This document shows positions 1 through 9,162 of a stretch of 64,000 bases of DNA, piece by piece. Under the pieces are notes generated by a model. The model saw only the letters and a list, made by a program, of their open reading frames with translations, was not told the origin of the DNA and did no database searches. Within the stretch, counting starts at the first letter, position 1. Every line of letters starts with the position of its first letter. The position numbers and the translations under genes are program-made. Origin of the DNA: Glaciecola sp049650345 (lineage in GTDB: Bacteria; Pseudomonadota; Gammaproteobacteria; Enterobacterales; Alteromonadaceae); NCBI GenBank assembly GCA_049650345.1, contig JBARZY010000056.1:6518-70517 (forward strand), in the 5' to 3' direction.

Positions 1-155
1 ACGAAGTTATCATTATTGGCGAGAGTCATATTAGTGACTTGTTTGAGCGAGTACTTAACACACAAACTAATTCGGTACGGTGTTTTCACGGTAAGCAGGC
101 TACTGTGTTGGGGTTTGCCTCTATACGCCAACGTTATTTATCCTTGCAGTCGTAG
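1..155 (+). CDS. dgoK: 2-dehydro-3-deoxygalactonokinase, C-terminal end (partial)
   Basis: Only the last 50 codons are present; the reading frame starts at base 3 and stops at TAG 153-155. The tail has a VIIIGES stretch, then an SDLFERVLN helix and a GKQATVLGFASI motif. This order (V-x-IG, L-x-x-LY-x-x-x-L, G-x-x-A-x-x-x-G) is how KDGal kinases of the DgoK family end. The next gene, 42 bases downstream, is a sugar lactonase, which fits an oxidative galactose (De Ley-Doudoroff) operon: galactonate is dehydrated to 2-keto-3-deoxygalactonate, which DgoK phosphorylates. Identification rests on a short tail and on context, so another kinase of the same fold is possible. Confidence 0.5.
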   Translation, partial: EVIIIGESHISDLFERVLNTQTNSVRCFHGKQATVLGFASIRQRYLSLQS

Positions 156-197
156 CGATAAACGTAGCTACATAAAATTGAAATCAAAGGGTTTATC

Positions 198-1130
198 GTG
201 TTTGTAAAACAGTTTCTATTCCAAATTCCGTGTCAAAATATACTCGGAGAAAGCGTGCAATGGCATGAGCAACATCAAGCTTTATTCTGGACTGATATAC
301 AACAAAAGCAGTTGCATATTTGGCATTATCAAAACAAGTTACACCAAATCATTGAGTTACCCTACCGCATGGGAAGCTTCGCATTTACTAATCAACCCCA
401 CCAAATTTTAGCTGCCTTTGAGCAAGGTTTGGCCACGTTTAATTATGACACGCAAGAGGTAAGTTGGGTTTCATATATTGAGCGTGAAAATACCCATACT
501 CGTTTGAACGATGGCAAATGCGATCCAAAAGGCCGTTTCTGGATTGGCTCAATGGTGGAACAAGGCGACTACAACAAACTTGAACTAGAACAGCAAGGCG
601 CATTGTATTGCGCGCATTTTGATAAAATTGACCACAACGCGCCGCTTGCACACGTTGAGGTAGAGCAGGCACTATCGGGTGTGCATATTTCTAATGGCTT
701 GTGCTTTAGTGCTGATGCGTCTGTTATGTACCACACCGATTCTGCCAGCCATATTGTGTACCGATATGAGCTTGATGAACAAGGTTACATTGTAGATAGA
801 AACGAGTTTGCTAAATTTGATAAACATATTTACCCAGATGGTGCGTGTGTTGATAAACATGGCAACGTATGGATGGCTTTGTGGGGAGGCGCTTGTATAG
901 TGTGCTTGAACTCGAAGGGTGATGAATTATTCAAATATCCACTACCTGTTACGCAGGCTACGTGCACCGCTATCGGTGGACCAGATATGAATTGGTTGTT
1001 TGTTACCACAGCTTCAGACTCACTTAATCAAACTCAGCTAAATGCGCAACCAAGAGCAGGCAATGTGTTGGTGTATGAAATAAGCGAACGGGTGGGGCTG
1101 CGCGCATCCGAGCTCACCTTGCCAACGTAA
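198..1130 (+). CDS. SMP-30/gluconolactonase family sugar lactonase
   Basis: A 310-residue six-bladed beta-propeller lactonase of the SMP-30/LRE family. Family marks are ILGESVQW near the N terminus (metal-ligand Glu), NDGKCDPKGRFWIGSM around residues 105-120, SNGLCFS (metal-ligand Asn) and PDGACVDKHGNVWMALW (metal-ligand Asp). These enzymes hydrolyse aldonolactones to aldonates in the cytoplasm with a divalent metal. There is no signal peptide. The start is GTG at 198; the protein begins directly at the family N terminus, so nothing further upstream is needed. Beside the putative dgoK end, and within a galactose region, the likely substrate is galactono-lactone; L-arabinono- or gluconolactone cannot be excluded. 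Cotranscription with dgoK is likely. Confidence 0.85.
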   Translation: MFVKQFLFQIPCQNILGESVQWHEQHQALFWTDIQQKQLHIWHYQNKLHQIIELPYRMGSFAFTNQPHQILAAFEQGLATFNYDTQEVSWVSYIERENTHTRLNDGKCDPKGRFWIGSMVEQGDYNKLELEQQGALYCAHFDKIDHNAPLAHVEVEQALSGVHISNGLCFSADASVMYHTDSASHIVYRYELDEQGYIVDRNEFAKFDKHIYPDGACVDKHGNVWMALWGGACIVCLNSKGDELFKYPLPVTQATCTAIGGPDMNWLFVTTASDSLNQTQLNAQPRAGNVLVYEISERVGLRASELTLPT

Positions 1131-1363
1131 ACACAGCTTTTTCAGAGTGTGGCATTATTTAAGGCTATACTTAAGTTTAAATTAGTGCTGTATTTTTAGG
1201 CTTTATTTGGTTGCAAAATAGGTTTAAAGGTTATACCGTTGGAACATCTAGAGAGTTGCCATCATGCTTTGGTTATTGGACCAAAATGTGTGTTGTAGCG
1301 ATACACATGTAATGCCAAACCTGAGTATATATTGAACGGATCAAGAGGCAATTGCAGTTTTAT

Positions 1364-3110
1364 ATGAACAGCCAATACTCACTACTAATTGTTGAAGACT
1401 AACCCATAACGGCTGACATTATTGCTTCAGCAATACAGCATTTAGGGAACGTTTGAATTGCAAGCACTAGCGAAATGGCGAGAGCATATACAAGGGAGTA
1501 TTTACCCGATGTAATTTTGCTTCATATTCATTTGCCTGACACCGACGTCATTGCTTTGTGTGCTGAGTTAAAAGCCTCGTCTCTAGCAAGCAATGCAAAA
1601 ATTATTTTTGTTTCCGCTGATCATGCTAACGAGACTGAACTCAACGCTTTCGAGCAGGGCGCTGACGACTTCGTTAAGGAGCCTATCAATACCTCAGTAC
1701 TGTCGCCAGAGTAAGTACACAACTCAAGCTAATTCGAAACCGTAAATAGCTTATTCAAGCCAATCATTTTCAATCTCAGTTGTTCTCGCGGCTGCCAAGC
1801 TACGTGAGTTGTTGGGACAGCGAGCTTAATAATGTTTTTAATAACGACACCCATGGCAACTGGTTTGCACACACCCACAAACGTACCTCATTTGGGTTGT
1901 CAGAATTGTTTTTACATGCCAACTTTCAAGTAACTAAAAAACACCTTACTCATCTAACTAACAAAAACAGTGTCGCATTTGAACTATCTGATGTGCATTT
2001 TGGCTCAGGTCTTCATTATTTAAGAGTATCGTTGTTAAGAGAGCGCTTGGTGAATGGCCAAGTGGGCTTTGTAATGGTGTTGACCGACATTACTGACCAA
2101 CAGTCAAAATTACATGACTTAATCACTGACCAGAAAAAGTATCAAACCGCCCTCACTGAAATTGAAGAGGGTGTAATTGTGACCGATACTTCTGCGCATA
2201 TAACGTATATCAATAGAATGGCGCAGGAACTGACAGGGCAATTGCAAAACAGCGCCTTGGGAAAACATATTGATGAAGTGATGCATATACACGACGCAGT
2301 AGACGGAACAACTTTAGATTCTATTCTGACGACATACAGCAAAAATTGGCACAGCAATTGGTGTCTATAAATGAACTCGCCAATGCGATTAAGAGTGATG
2401 AACTGCAGGTGTACTATCAGCCTAAAATAGATGTAAATAGCAATACTGTAGTAGGTGTTGAAGCATTGATTAGGTGGCACAAAGCTGATGGCACTGTAGT
2501 GATGCCCAACGACTTTATTCCATTGGCTGAAAGCTCAAATTTAATTATTCCGCTTGGCGAATATGTATTAAGGTCTGCTTGCTTTGAAGTAGCGAAATGG
2601 CTTGAGCACTATCCTGACATTACACTTGCGGTTAACTTATCTTCCGTGCAGTTTAATCCTAGCTTTATTGCCCTTTTGAATAATGTGCTGGCTGAAACTC
2701 ACTTTCCTCCTCAGCAATTTGAGGTGGAGATAACAGAAACGGTTTTGATCAATAACGAACACGCCATTGAGACATCTAATCTTCTCAAAAAGGCACATGT
2801 AAAAATATCGCTAGACGATTTTGGAACGGGTTATTCAAGTTTATCGTATGTAAAAAACTTTCCCTTAGATATCCTTAAAATTGACCAAAGCTTTATAATG
2901 AGCATGCTAAATGACACCAAGAATATGTCGATAGTGAAAACCATTATTAATTTTGCAAAAGACTTGTCATTGGTGCCGGTGGCAGAGGGCGTTGAGTCAC
3001 AAGAGCATGCAAACACTCTAAAATCACTCGGTTGCTCATTATTACAGGGCTACTTTTATAGCAAGCCCATATCGCCAAATGAGATTCGTGCTTGGCTTGA
3101 TAACTTTTAA
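1364..3110 (+). pseudogene. Decayed response regulator: REC-PAS-PAS-EAL with GGDEF deleted
   Basis: Reading from ATG 1364 gives MNSQYSLLIVED, then TAA, a stretch ending in another in-frame TGA (about 1454), then the rest of a receiver domain (LPDVILLHIHLPD to FVKEPIN) stopping at 1714. The usual phosphoacceptor Asp is His here. Near 1700 homology moves to the next frame, which has one TAG near 1747 and then runs 1780-2370 as two PAS-like segments. Near 2320-2346 it moves again into an EAL domain (2346-3110). There is no GGDEF domain between PAS and EAL, where related proteins carry one, so an internal deletion is likely. The EAL domain is complete and keeps its catalytic motifs: VEALIRW, EITET, DDFGTGYSS, DILKID, AEGVE and the final QGYFYSKP. 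An EAL-only product from TTG 2346 is conceivable but lacks a clear ribosome site. Confidence 0.8.
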
Positions 3111-3136
3111 AGCGGTCAAACAAAGCAAAAATGTGT

Positions 3137-3163
3137 TGCCGCTTTTGGTGGCGGCATCTTTTT
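3137..3163. terminator. Hairpin terminator between EAL pseudogene and alpha-galactosidase
   Basis: TGCCGC (3137-3142) pairs with GCGGCA (3151-3156) and is followed on the + strand by a T-rich run (3158-3163). On the minus strand the hairpin is followed by ACACATTTTTGC, so it could serve both converging transcripts. Confidence 0.65.
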
Positions 3164-3171
3164 CTGCAGCT

Positions 3172-5307
3172 CTATTTCACTTCACTCAGCTTAAATATGA
3201 GACTAGTTTGTGGAAATACCACTGGCAGTTGCATACCAAATTGCATTAGTGCTTCGCCACTATATTGTTTGCCGTTAACCACTTGTAAAACAGACGGTGA
3301 ATATTCAAATAGCTTTTGTGGCCAAACAAGATCAAGTTGATAGCTTGCATTGGCTTTTAGTCCTGCAAATTTATATTTTTTGGGCATAGTGCGTTTGGTT
3401 TCTACTACGCTGTTGTAGGCAAATAGCGCAGATGATTGGTCGCTAGCAACAATACCAAAATCTACCGAGTTACCGTTAAGATCACTTCGATATAAGCGGC
3501 CAGAATGAATTAACGCACGTTGCTCTTTGTATAAGCACAAACCAGCTTGTAGGCAGGAAATATCTTCATTATTGAGTTCGCGCGGGTCCATCTCCATACC
3601 CATTGAGCCAAACATGGCAACGGCAATACGTGTTTCCATGGGGATTCTTCTGCCGGTAATGTGGCAATCTCGTGGGCCCACATGGGAGCCCATTATTTCA
3701 CTGGGGAAGAAAAATGAACAACCCCTCTGAATCATTAAGCGGTCAAGTGCATCGTTTGAATCTGATGTCCATACTCGGTCTGTATGTGCAAGCACTCCGT
3801 AATCAATGCGCGCGCCACCTGATGAACAGCTTTCTATTTCAACGTGCGGGTGGGTGTGTTTTACCTTATCTATTAGCGCATAAACTGCTAAGGTTTGGTG
3901 ATGAATAGCACTAGTGCCGCACTGGTTACCGGTATGATTAATATCGCGGTTCATATCCCATTTAATATAGGTAATTTGTGGATACTCGCTAAGCACATCA
4001 CTTATTTGTGTAAACAAGTAGTCAAATACTTCTGGGCGGGTCAAATCAAGTACTAATTGATTTCTAAAGTCAATTTGTGAGTTACCCTCGGTTGATAGTA
4101 CCCATTCAGGGTGAGCACGATACAAATCACTATCTGGGTTGACCATTTCAGGCTCAAACCAAATACCAAAGGCCATGCCCAAATCGTTTACGTGTTCAAT
4201 TATTGGCGACAACCCTTGCGGGTATATAGCGGTGTCAACTACCCAGTCGCCCAAACCTGCGCTGTCGCCACGGCGGCCTTTAAACCAGCCATCGTCTAGC
4301 ACAAATCGTTCTGCGCCAACCCTAGCCATAATGTTGGCGAGCTTTTTTAAGGTAGCAATGTTGTGATCAAAATAAATGCCTTCCCAAGTGTTGTAATGCA
4401 CAGGGCGAGGTACTTTAGTCACTTTGCTGGTGAGTATTTGTTGGCGCACAAAGCGATGGAAGTTATGTGATAGTTGGCCAAAGCCACCTGCAGAATAGCT
4501 CACATAAAGTGTAGGGCTAGTATAGCGTTGCTGCGATGCTAATTGCACTTCGCCATTGCCTAATAGTTCGCCCATTTGCACATATGTGCGTTGCTCAGGT
4601 AATAATTCAACGCGGGTTCTATGGTTTCCGCTCCATCCTAAATGAAAGCCATAACATTCACCTTGGCTTTCGTTAGTAAATTCGTTATGTAATACCACTC
4701 CTGGAAAATTGTCATGAGAGGTTTTGCCTTTGCGGTTCTCGCGTACAAAGGCACCTAAAAATAAATCGATAGTGTTTTGTTGAAACTCCATCGACCACCT
4801 GCCTTCAAATGAGAGCAACTTAGTAATGTGATCGGGAATGGTAAAGGTTGGTGCAGCGCAATAGTTGACGTTTACAGTGGTATCACCCTGATTAACTAAT
4901 GCAGTGTGCGCTGCTATTACATTGGTGTGTGGGCATAGCGATATACAATGTTCAAGCGTGAGTTTGCGCGTTTCGTCATATGAGACAAACGTGACTGAAT
5001 GTTCGTCATGCTGGGTAATGTTTTGTAGCTTTGCACCCATAGACCAAGCAATACCGTTATCAAATAAATCAAGACCTGGCTGTCCTGTAAAACCATTCCC
5101 CAAACAAGGGGACAAGCTAATTGGTACTTCTTTAACCAAGGCGCATTTAGCTTCTTGTCGCGTGGCTAATTCAGACAGCATACTTTCGCTTGTTGCTTGG
5201 CTTAAACGCTTTCCCCAGTACAGTACCTTAGGCGTATTTTGTTGACAGCAAATGACTAAGCTGGTGTGAGTGCTTTTAAGGTGTACAGGATTAAAATTGC
5301 GCGTCAT
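3172..5307 (-). CDS. Alpha-galactosidase, glycoside hydrolase family 36
   Basis: A 711-residue GH36 alpha-galactosidase of full family length. It has the N-terminal beta-supersandwich, the (beta/alpha)8 barrel and the C-terminal beta domain. Signature motifs are FVLDDGWFKGRR, YIKWDMNRDI (nucleophile Asp, residue 451) and CSSGGARIDYG followed by WTSDSNDALDR (acid/base Asp, residue 516). It cleaves terminal alpha-1,6-galactosyl residues from melibiose/raffinose-type oligosaccharides. No signal peptide is present, so it acts in the cytoplasm on imported sugar. Start ATG follows an AGAGAG ribosome site. It is monocistronic, with its own promoter (5385-5413), and supplies galactose to galK/galT or to the oxidative route encoded at the window edge. 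Confidence 0.93.
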   Translation of the reverse strand: MTRNFNPVHLKSTHTSLVICCQQNTPKVLYWGKRLSQATSESMLSELATRQEAKCALVKEVPISLSPCLGNGFTGQPGLDLFDNGIAWSMGAKLQNITQHDEHSVTFVSYDETRKLTLEHCISLCPHTNVIAAHTALVNQGDTTVNVNYCAAPTFTIPDHITKLLSFEGRWSMEFQQNTIDLFLGAFVRENRKGKTSHDNFPGVVLHNEFTNESQGECYGFHLGWSGNHRTRVELLPEQRTYVQMGELLGNGEVQLASQQRYTSPTLYVSYSAGGFGQLSHNFHRFVRQQILTSKVTKVPRPVHYNTWEGIYFDHNIATLKKLANIMARVGAERFVLDDGWFKGRRGDSAGLGDWVVDTAIYPQGLSPIIEHVNDLGMAFGIWFEPEMVNPDSDLYRAHPEWVLSTEGNSQIDFRNQLVLDLTRPEVFDYLFTQISDVLSEYPQITYIKWDMNRDINHTGNQCGTSAIHHQTLAVYALIDKVKHTHPHVEIESCSSGGARIDYGVLAHTDRVWTSDSNDALDRLMIQRGCSFFFPSEIMGSHVGPRDCHITGRRIPMETRIAVAMFGSMGMEMDPRELNNEDISCLQAGLCLYKEQRALIHSGRLYRSDLNGNSVDFGIVASDQSSALFAYNSVVETKRTMPKKYKFAGLKANASYQLDLVWPQKLFEYSPSVLQVVNGKQYSGEALMQFGMQLPVVFPQTSLIFKLSEVK

Positions 5308-5384
5308 GGACTATCTCTCTTGTATGGTTTAATTGATACGACTGGTTAAAGCACACAACGTTATATGCGCTAAACTAATGGGGC

Positions 5385-5413
5385 AATTTACACAAAAATA
5401 TGTGATATGTAAA
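5385..5413 (-). promoter_or_regulatory. Candidate sigma-70 promoter of the alpha-galactosidase
   Basis: On the minus strand TTTACA (5408-5413) and TAAATT (5385-5390) are separated by 17 bases. The start codon is 78 bases further on. The shared TATTTATATGAT element (5417-5428) lies just upstream of the -35. Confidence 0.45.
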
Positions 5414-5416
5414 TAA

Positions 5417-5428
5417 ATCATATAAATA
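5417..5428 (-). promoter_or_regulatory. Candidate galactose-regulon operator, copy 1
   Basis: Minus-strand TATTTATATGAT, identical over 12 bases to the element before galT (11019-11030) and nine or more bases like the palindrome before the symporter (10819-10835). Regulatory function is inferred only from its recurrence at galactose promoters in AT-rich DNA. Confidence 0.3.
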
Positions 5429-5443
5429 TGTTAAATTGTGTGT

Positions 5444-5471
5444 TTGACCTTACTTTTTGGTGATTTAGTAT
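5444..5471 (+). promoter_or_regulatory. Candidate + strand promoter in the alpha-galactosidase/DUF2058 intergenic region
   Basis: TTGACC (5444-5449), a 16-base gap, and TAGTAT (5466-5471). It would transcribe the 230 bases before the DUF2058 gene, including the 11-bp hairpin at 5587-5631. The intergenic stretch 5308-5707 otherwise holds only the alpha-galactosidase promoter; I see no gene in it. Confidence 0.3.
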
Positions 5472-5586
5472 CGTTTATCATACTCAATAATGAACGTCAG
5501 TTGTTACTTTAGCCAAACCTATATGCATTATTGTGTATGATTAACGATGTGCTTAACCCTGCATATCTTTATGCTTTGTTTTCATG

Positions 5587-5631
5587 GTAGGCAAATATCT
5601 TGGCTGGTTCGCTGGCTGGGTATTTGCCTAC
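5587..5631 (+). repeat. 11-bp inverted repeat (leader hairpin or small-RNA terminator)
   Basis: GTAGGCAAATA (5587-5597) pairs perfectly with TATTTGCCTAC (5621-5631). The 23-base loop contains two copies of TGGCTGG. A T-rich stretch (TATTTCTTATCTCTTT) follows. It sits 76 bases before the DUF2058 start codon, so it could be an attenuator in that leader or the end of a short untranslated RNA begun at 5444-5471. Confidence 0.4.
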
Positions 5632-5707
5632 TATTTCTTATCTCTTTATTTGCAAGTATCTTAGCGGTAAACTACAGTTAATCTATAGGTAACACTGGAC
5701 CTCCGCA

Positions 5708-6232
5708 ATGGCAAAGCTATCTCTTCAAGACCAATTATTAAAAGCAGGATTGGTAAACGAAAAAAAACTCAAAAAAACGAAGAAAGGCTCTAAAAAGTCT
5801 CGCGACATGGCGAAAGAAGTAAAAGCCAGTGTTGAAGCATCGAAAACAGAAAAAGCCGAGCGCGCAAAAGCGTTGAACGAAGCGCAAAAGGAATATCGCC
5901 AAAATAAAGAAGTTCAAGCGCAAATTAAGCAGTTGATTCAAATGAACAAACTAACGCTTAATAAAAACAGTGATTTAAAATACAATTTTACCGACGGCAA
6001 CTTAATTCGTTTTTTGTATGTGCCCACCGACATACGCGAACAGTTAGTTAAAGGCATTTTACAAGTGGTAAAATATGAAGAAAGCTACGTTGTTATCCCT
6101 AATTCTGTAGCGAAAAAGATCGCGCTTCGCGACGCCAGTGTAATTATCGAAAACAAAACCGCCGATGAAGAAATAGCAGACGAGGATGACCCATATGCTG
6201 ATTTTGTGGTTCCTGACGATCTTATGTGGTAA
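5708..6232 (+). CDS. DUF2058 family protein (YaiL-like)
   Basis: A 174-residue member of DUF2058, the E. coli YaiL family; its biochemical function is not established. The N terminus (MAKLSLQDQLLKAGLVNEKK) is the family signature. Residues about 20-75 form a very basic, Lys/Arg/Glu-rich helix likely to be a coiled coil or nucleic-acid-contacting arm. A compact C-terminal domain (about 80-155) follows, ending in an acidic tail (EEIADEDDPYADF). No signal peptide or membrane segment. It is followed 42 bases later by a diguanylate cyclase, probably by chance. Confidence 0.85.
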   Translation: MAKLSLQDQLLKAGLVNEKKLKKTKKGSKKSRDMAKEVKASVEASKTEKAERAKALNEAQKEYRQNKEVQAQIKQLIQMNKLTLNKNSDLKYNFTDGNLIRFLYVPTDIREQLVKGILQVVKYEESYVVIPNSVAKKIALRDASVIIENKTADEEIADEDDPYADFVVPDDLMW

Positions 6233-6274
6233 TACTGATTTATAACAAAGCACAGAAGGCGTCCAAAAAAGGGA

Positions 6275-7384
6275 ATGGTTACCTTGCAGTCATCAATTAA
6301 ACAGCGTGTTTATGAAGATATTGAGAAACGTTCTCAAAATGGTGCCTATATATATACCGCAGCATGGCTGGCAATAGGCTTAGGTACTGGGTTTTACGAA
6401 CAGCAAGTCGCATATTTCTATTCGTTTTTAGCGGTGTTTGTTTGTTTGGGTGCTATCAGACTTGGACTGTATTTCAAAATTCAACACCTTGATAAAACCA
6501 AACATGCCGTGTGGCCAGTATTACTTTATTTTAATGCCTTAGCTCCAGCCATGTTAATGAGTACCTTATTTACGCTAAGTATGCTATCGGCTATCTTCGA
6601 ACCGATGTATTTCTACCTACTTTTAACTATTTTTGCAATGTTGAGTGGCGGTGTGGTCAACTTTTCTCCCCACCCTATGTTGTCATTAACCTACCTAATT
6701 GCGTTAATCTTTCCAGCGTTTGCTGGTGCTTTGGTGTTTTCAGATAAACATTACATAGAATCAACAATGCTGGTGTTGTATGGTATTTTCATGTTCGGCT
6801 TAAGTCGTCGTTTAAGCAAAGAATACGAACAATTAGTGTCGCAACAAGAAGAATTAGAAAAGCTTAACAACCAAGATAGTTTAACAGGCATTGCCAATAG
6901 GCGTTCTTTTGACAACAGATTTAATATTAAATGGGATTGCTTAAACCGTTCGGCATCACCTTTATCTCTCATTATTATCGATATAGACCACTTCAAAAAA
7001 GTAAATGATAACCTTGGGCATGCCGCAGGTGATGAAGTTATTAGAGAAGTTGCTCGCATGATCAAAATAAAAATTAAGCGCAAGTCAGATTGTGTGGCGC
7101 GTATTGGCGGTGAGGAGTTTGGTGCGATTGTGCCTCTCACCGACTATCAACAAGTTGTTACCATGGCAGATGACTGCCGACAGCTTATTCAACAAACGCC
7201 TATTATTTGGGAAGGGGAAGAAATTAATCTCACAGTTAGCGTGGGTGTAGCAAGTTGTATACCTTCAGCACAAATCAAACCTTTGGCCTTATTCAAAGCG
7301 GCCGACAAATGTCTTTATGAAGCCAAAACCAAAGGCCGTAATTTAACTATTAGTGAAAATTTGATAGAACCCACCGAAAGCTAA
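6275..7384 (+). CDS. Membrane-bound diguanylate cyclase (GGDEF)
   Basis: A 369-residue protein with about five to six N-terminal transmembrane helices (residues 25-180), a short coiled linker (QQEELEKLNNQDSLTG) and a C-terminal GGDEF domain. The catalytic motif is GGEEF at residues 278-282, preceded by the metal-binding IIIDIDHFKKVND. The inhibitory I-site RxxD is present as R269-K-S-D272, five residues before GGEEF, so product inhibition by c-di-GMP is expected. It should make c-di-GMP from two GTP at the inner membrane. The sensory membrane domain is not one I can name. ATG 6275 was chosen because the first helix follows at a normal distance. Confidence 0.88.
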   Translation: MVTLQSSIKQRVYEDIEKRSQNGAYIYTAAWLAIGLGTGFYEQQVAYFYSFLAVFVCLGAIRLGLYFKIQHLDKTKHAVWPVLLYFNALAPAMLMSTLFTLSMLSAIFEPMYFYLLLTIFAMLSGGVVNFSPHPMLSLTYLIALIFPAFAGALVFSDKHYIESTMLVLYGIFMFGLSRRLSKEYEQLVSQQEELEKLNNQDSLTGIANRRSFDNRFNIKWDCLNRSASPLSLIIIDIDHFKKVNDNLGHAAGDEVIREVARMIKIKIKRKSDCVARIGGEEFGAIVPLTDYQQVVTMADDCRQLIQQTPIIWEGEEINLTVSVGVASCIPSAQIKPLALFKAADKCLYEAKTKGRNLTISENLIEPTES

Positions 7385-7465
7385 GTGTTTTTAATTATAT
7401 TATTTTACGTTACATTAACATTTTAATAATATAACTTGCGTCTTTATGGTCGCATAAGTAGTGTC

Positions 7466-8626
7466 ATGACCGCTCAAATTTTACTTCCGCGTATTTTAGA
7501 AATTGGCGATGGCGCCAGTTTACAAGTTGCTACCGTGCTTATTTCTTTGGGCTTTAACAAGCCCTTAATTATTACCGACAACACTATGGTAAAACTTGGC
7601 TATGTAGGGCCTATACAAGATTGTTTGCATGCTGAGAATATCTCGTCAAAAGTATTTTCTAACACCGAGCCTGAGCCAACAGTCGCCTCTATAGAAGCGG
7701 CTGTGCACATGGCAACAAGTGATAACTTTGATTGTATTATTGCTTTAGGTGGCGGCAGTCCAATTGACAGCGCGAAAGCGGTGTCCATATTGGCTAAATT
7801 TGGCGGGCAAATGCATGAGTATAAATTTCCTAGAATAGTGAATGAGGCGGGTTTACCCATTATTGCAATTCCTACCACAGCTGGTACAGGTTCAGAGGTA
7901 ACTAAATTTACGATCATTACCAATCAAGATACCGATGAAAAAATGTTGTGTGTGGGAAAAGGGTTTATGCCGGTGGCGGCACTTGTGGATTATTCTTTAA
8001 CCTTGAGTTTGCCTGCACGAACAACTGCCGACACGGGAATTGACGCGTTAACCCACGCAATTGAGTCTTACGTGAGTAAAAAAGCCAATCCTTACAGTAA
8101 ATCACAGTCTATTGCGGCGATTAAGCTGCTTGCACCTAATTTACGCACTGTATATGAAGAACCTTCTAATCAAAAGGCGCGCGAGGCAATGATGTTAGGT
8201 GCAACTTTGGCAGGTATAGCGTTTTCAAATGCATCGGTTGCGCTTGTTCATGGCATGAGTCGCCCTATTGGTGCGTTTTTTCATGTGCCCCATGGTTTGT
8301 CTAATGCCATGTTATTACCCAGCGTAACTCAATATTCAATAGCGGGCGCCGTTTCACTTTATGCAGATTGTGCGAGGGCGATGGGCATTGCAAGCACAAG
8401 TGATAGTGACGATGATGCAAATCATGCGCTCATTGCTGAACTGTATGCACTTAATCACGACTTGAGTGTGCCAACCTTAGCAGAGTTTGGTGTAGACAAG
8501 GCTTATTTCGATTCTGTTGTACACACCATGGCAGAACAAGCATTGGCATCAGGTTCACCCAGTAATAATCCAATTACGCCAAGCGTGACCGATATGGTTA
8601 ACATTTATGAGCGATTGTGGAATTAA
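7466..8626 (+). CDS. Iron-containing alcohol dehydrogenase
   Basis: A group III (Fe-ADH) NAD(P)-dependent alcohol dehydrogenase of 386 residues. Visible are the nucleotide-binding GGGSPIDSAKAV, the family PTTAGTGSEVT, and the metal ligands in DTGIDALTHAIES (Asp and His), LVHGMSRPIG (His) and HVPHGLSNAM (His). It oxidises or reduces small alcohols/aldehydes in the cytoplasm; the substrate cannot be read from sequence. I chose ATG 7466 because it lies directly before the conserved N terminus (AQILLPRILEIGDG); a TTG at 7436 would add ten unlikely residues. It converges on the small secreted protein downstream, with 25 bases between stop codons and a weak AAGTAAG/CTTACTT hairpin at 8625-8657. Confidence 0.9.
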   Translation: MTAQILLPRILEIGDGASLQVATVLISLGFNKPLIITDNTMVKLGYVGPIQDCLHAENISSKVFSNTEPEPTVASIEAAVHMATSDNFDCIIALGGGSPIDSAKAVSILAKFGGQMHEYKFPRIVNEAGLPIIAIPTTAGTGSEVTKFTIITNQDTDEKMLCVGKGFMPVAALVDYSLTLSLPARTTADTGIDALTHAIESYVSKKANPYSKSQSIAAIKLLAPNLRTVYEEPSNQKAREAMMLGATLAGIAFSNASVALVHGMSRPIGAFFHVPHGLSNAMLLPSVTQYSIAGAVSLYADCARAMGIASTSDSDDDANHALIAELYALNHDLSVPTLAEFGVDKAYFDSVVHTMAEQALASGSPSNNPITPSVTDMVNIYERLWN

Positions 8627-8651
8627 GTAAGCCCGTAATCTTATGTGTTAC

Positions 8652-9056
8652 TTACTTAGTCGTTGCGTACACTTGGTTTACCGTTTGAAGAGTTTCACTG
8701 TGGGTATCTTTATAGTTAGCTAGTGCCACCAACAATGATGCACGCGCGCTTACCATAACAGATTCAATCTCTTGATATTTTACAGAGATTACAAACATAT
8801 CACTGGCGCTAATAGCGCCTTGTTCAAATTGACGATGAGAAAGAGCAAGTACTTTGCGTGCTGCAAGCACATCGGCTTCAAGTTGTGTGACTAGTCGCAT
8901 TTTTTCAGTAAGTGCGGTGGTATGTGCTTGAGTACCGTCGTTAATTACCGTGTTGGCACTTGCATCGTGTGCAGCCGCAACCGCAAAAAGCATTAGTGCT
9001 GCGATGCCAGTAATAATAATTTCTTTAGCCGCTTTAGAAAATGTAGATAGTTGCAT
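8652..9056 (-). CDS. Small exported protein with one TolC-like helical segment
   Basis: A 134-residue protein starting at ATG 9056 behind a GGAG ribosome site. Residues 1-34 are a signal sequence (hydrophobic IIITGIAALMLFAVAAA, cleavage near ASA). The mature part is almost all helix: QLEADVLAARKVLALSHRQFEQGAISASDMF, then a second helix ending SARASLLVALANYKD. That is the pattern of one coiled-coil repeat of outer-membrane efflux proteins (x-x-A-x-x-x-x-x-x-RYxxGxIS-x-x-D), but the barrel strands and the second repeat are absent. It could be a free periplasmic adaptor or a relic of a TolC-type gene; no efflux partner is adjacent. Downstream of the sugar symporter on the same strand, but separated from it by a terminator. 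Confidence 0.6.
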   Translation of the reverse strand: MQLSTFSKAAKEIIITGIAALMLFAVAAAHDASANTVINDGTQAHTTALTEKMRLVTQLEADVLAARKVLALSHRQFEQGAISASDMFVISVKYQEIESVMVSARASLLVALANYKDTHSETLQTVNQVYATTK

Positions 9057-9162
9057 AGTGTGTGTCTCCAATTCGTTTGATGGATACACTATAATCAATA
9101 AAAAAACATAAAAATAATTATATAAAAATATATATTTCATTTTTATATGTGATGAGTTGGGC

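Noticed and set aside
16..207. 63-codon frame at the left edge as a gene
   Set aside because: A different frame (bases 3-155) gives the end of a recognisable sugar-acid kinase, and the 63-codon frame overlaps it.
3172..5307. Several + strand open frames of 60-110 codons opposite the alpha-galactosidase
   Set aside because: They lie antisense inside a full-length conserved gene, have no ribosome sites and no family features.
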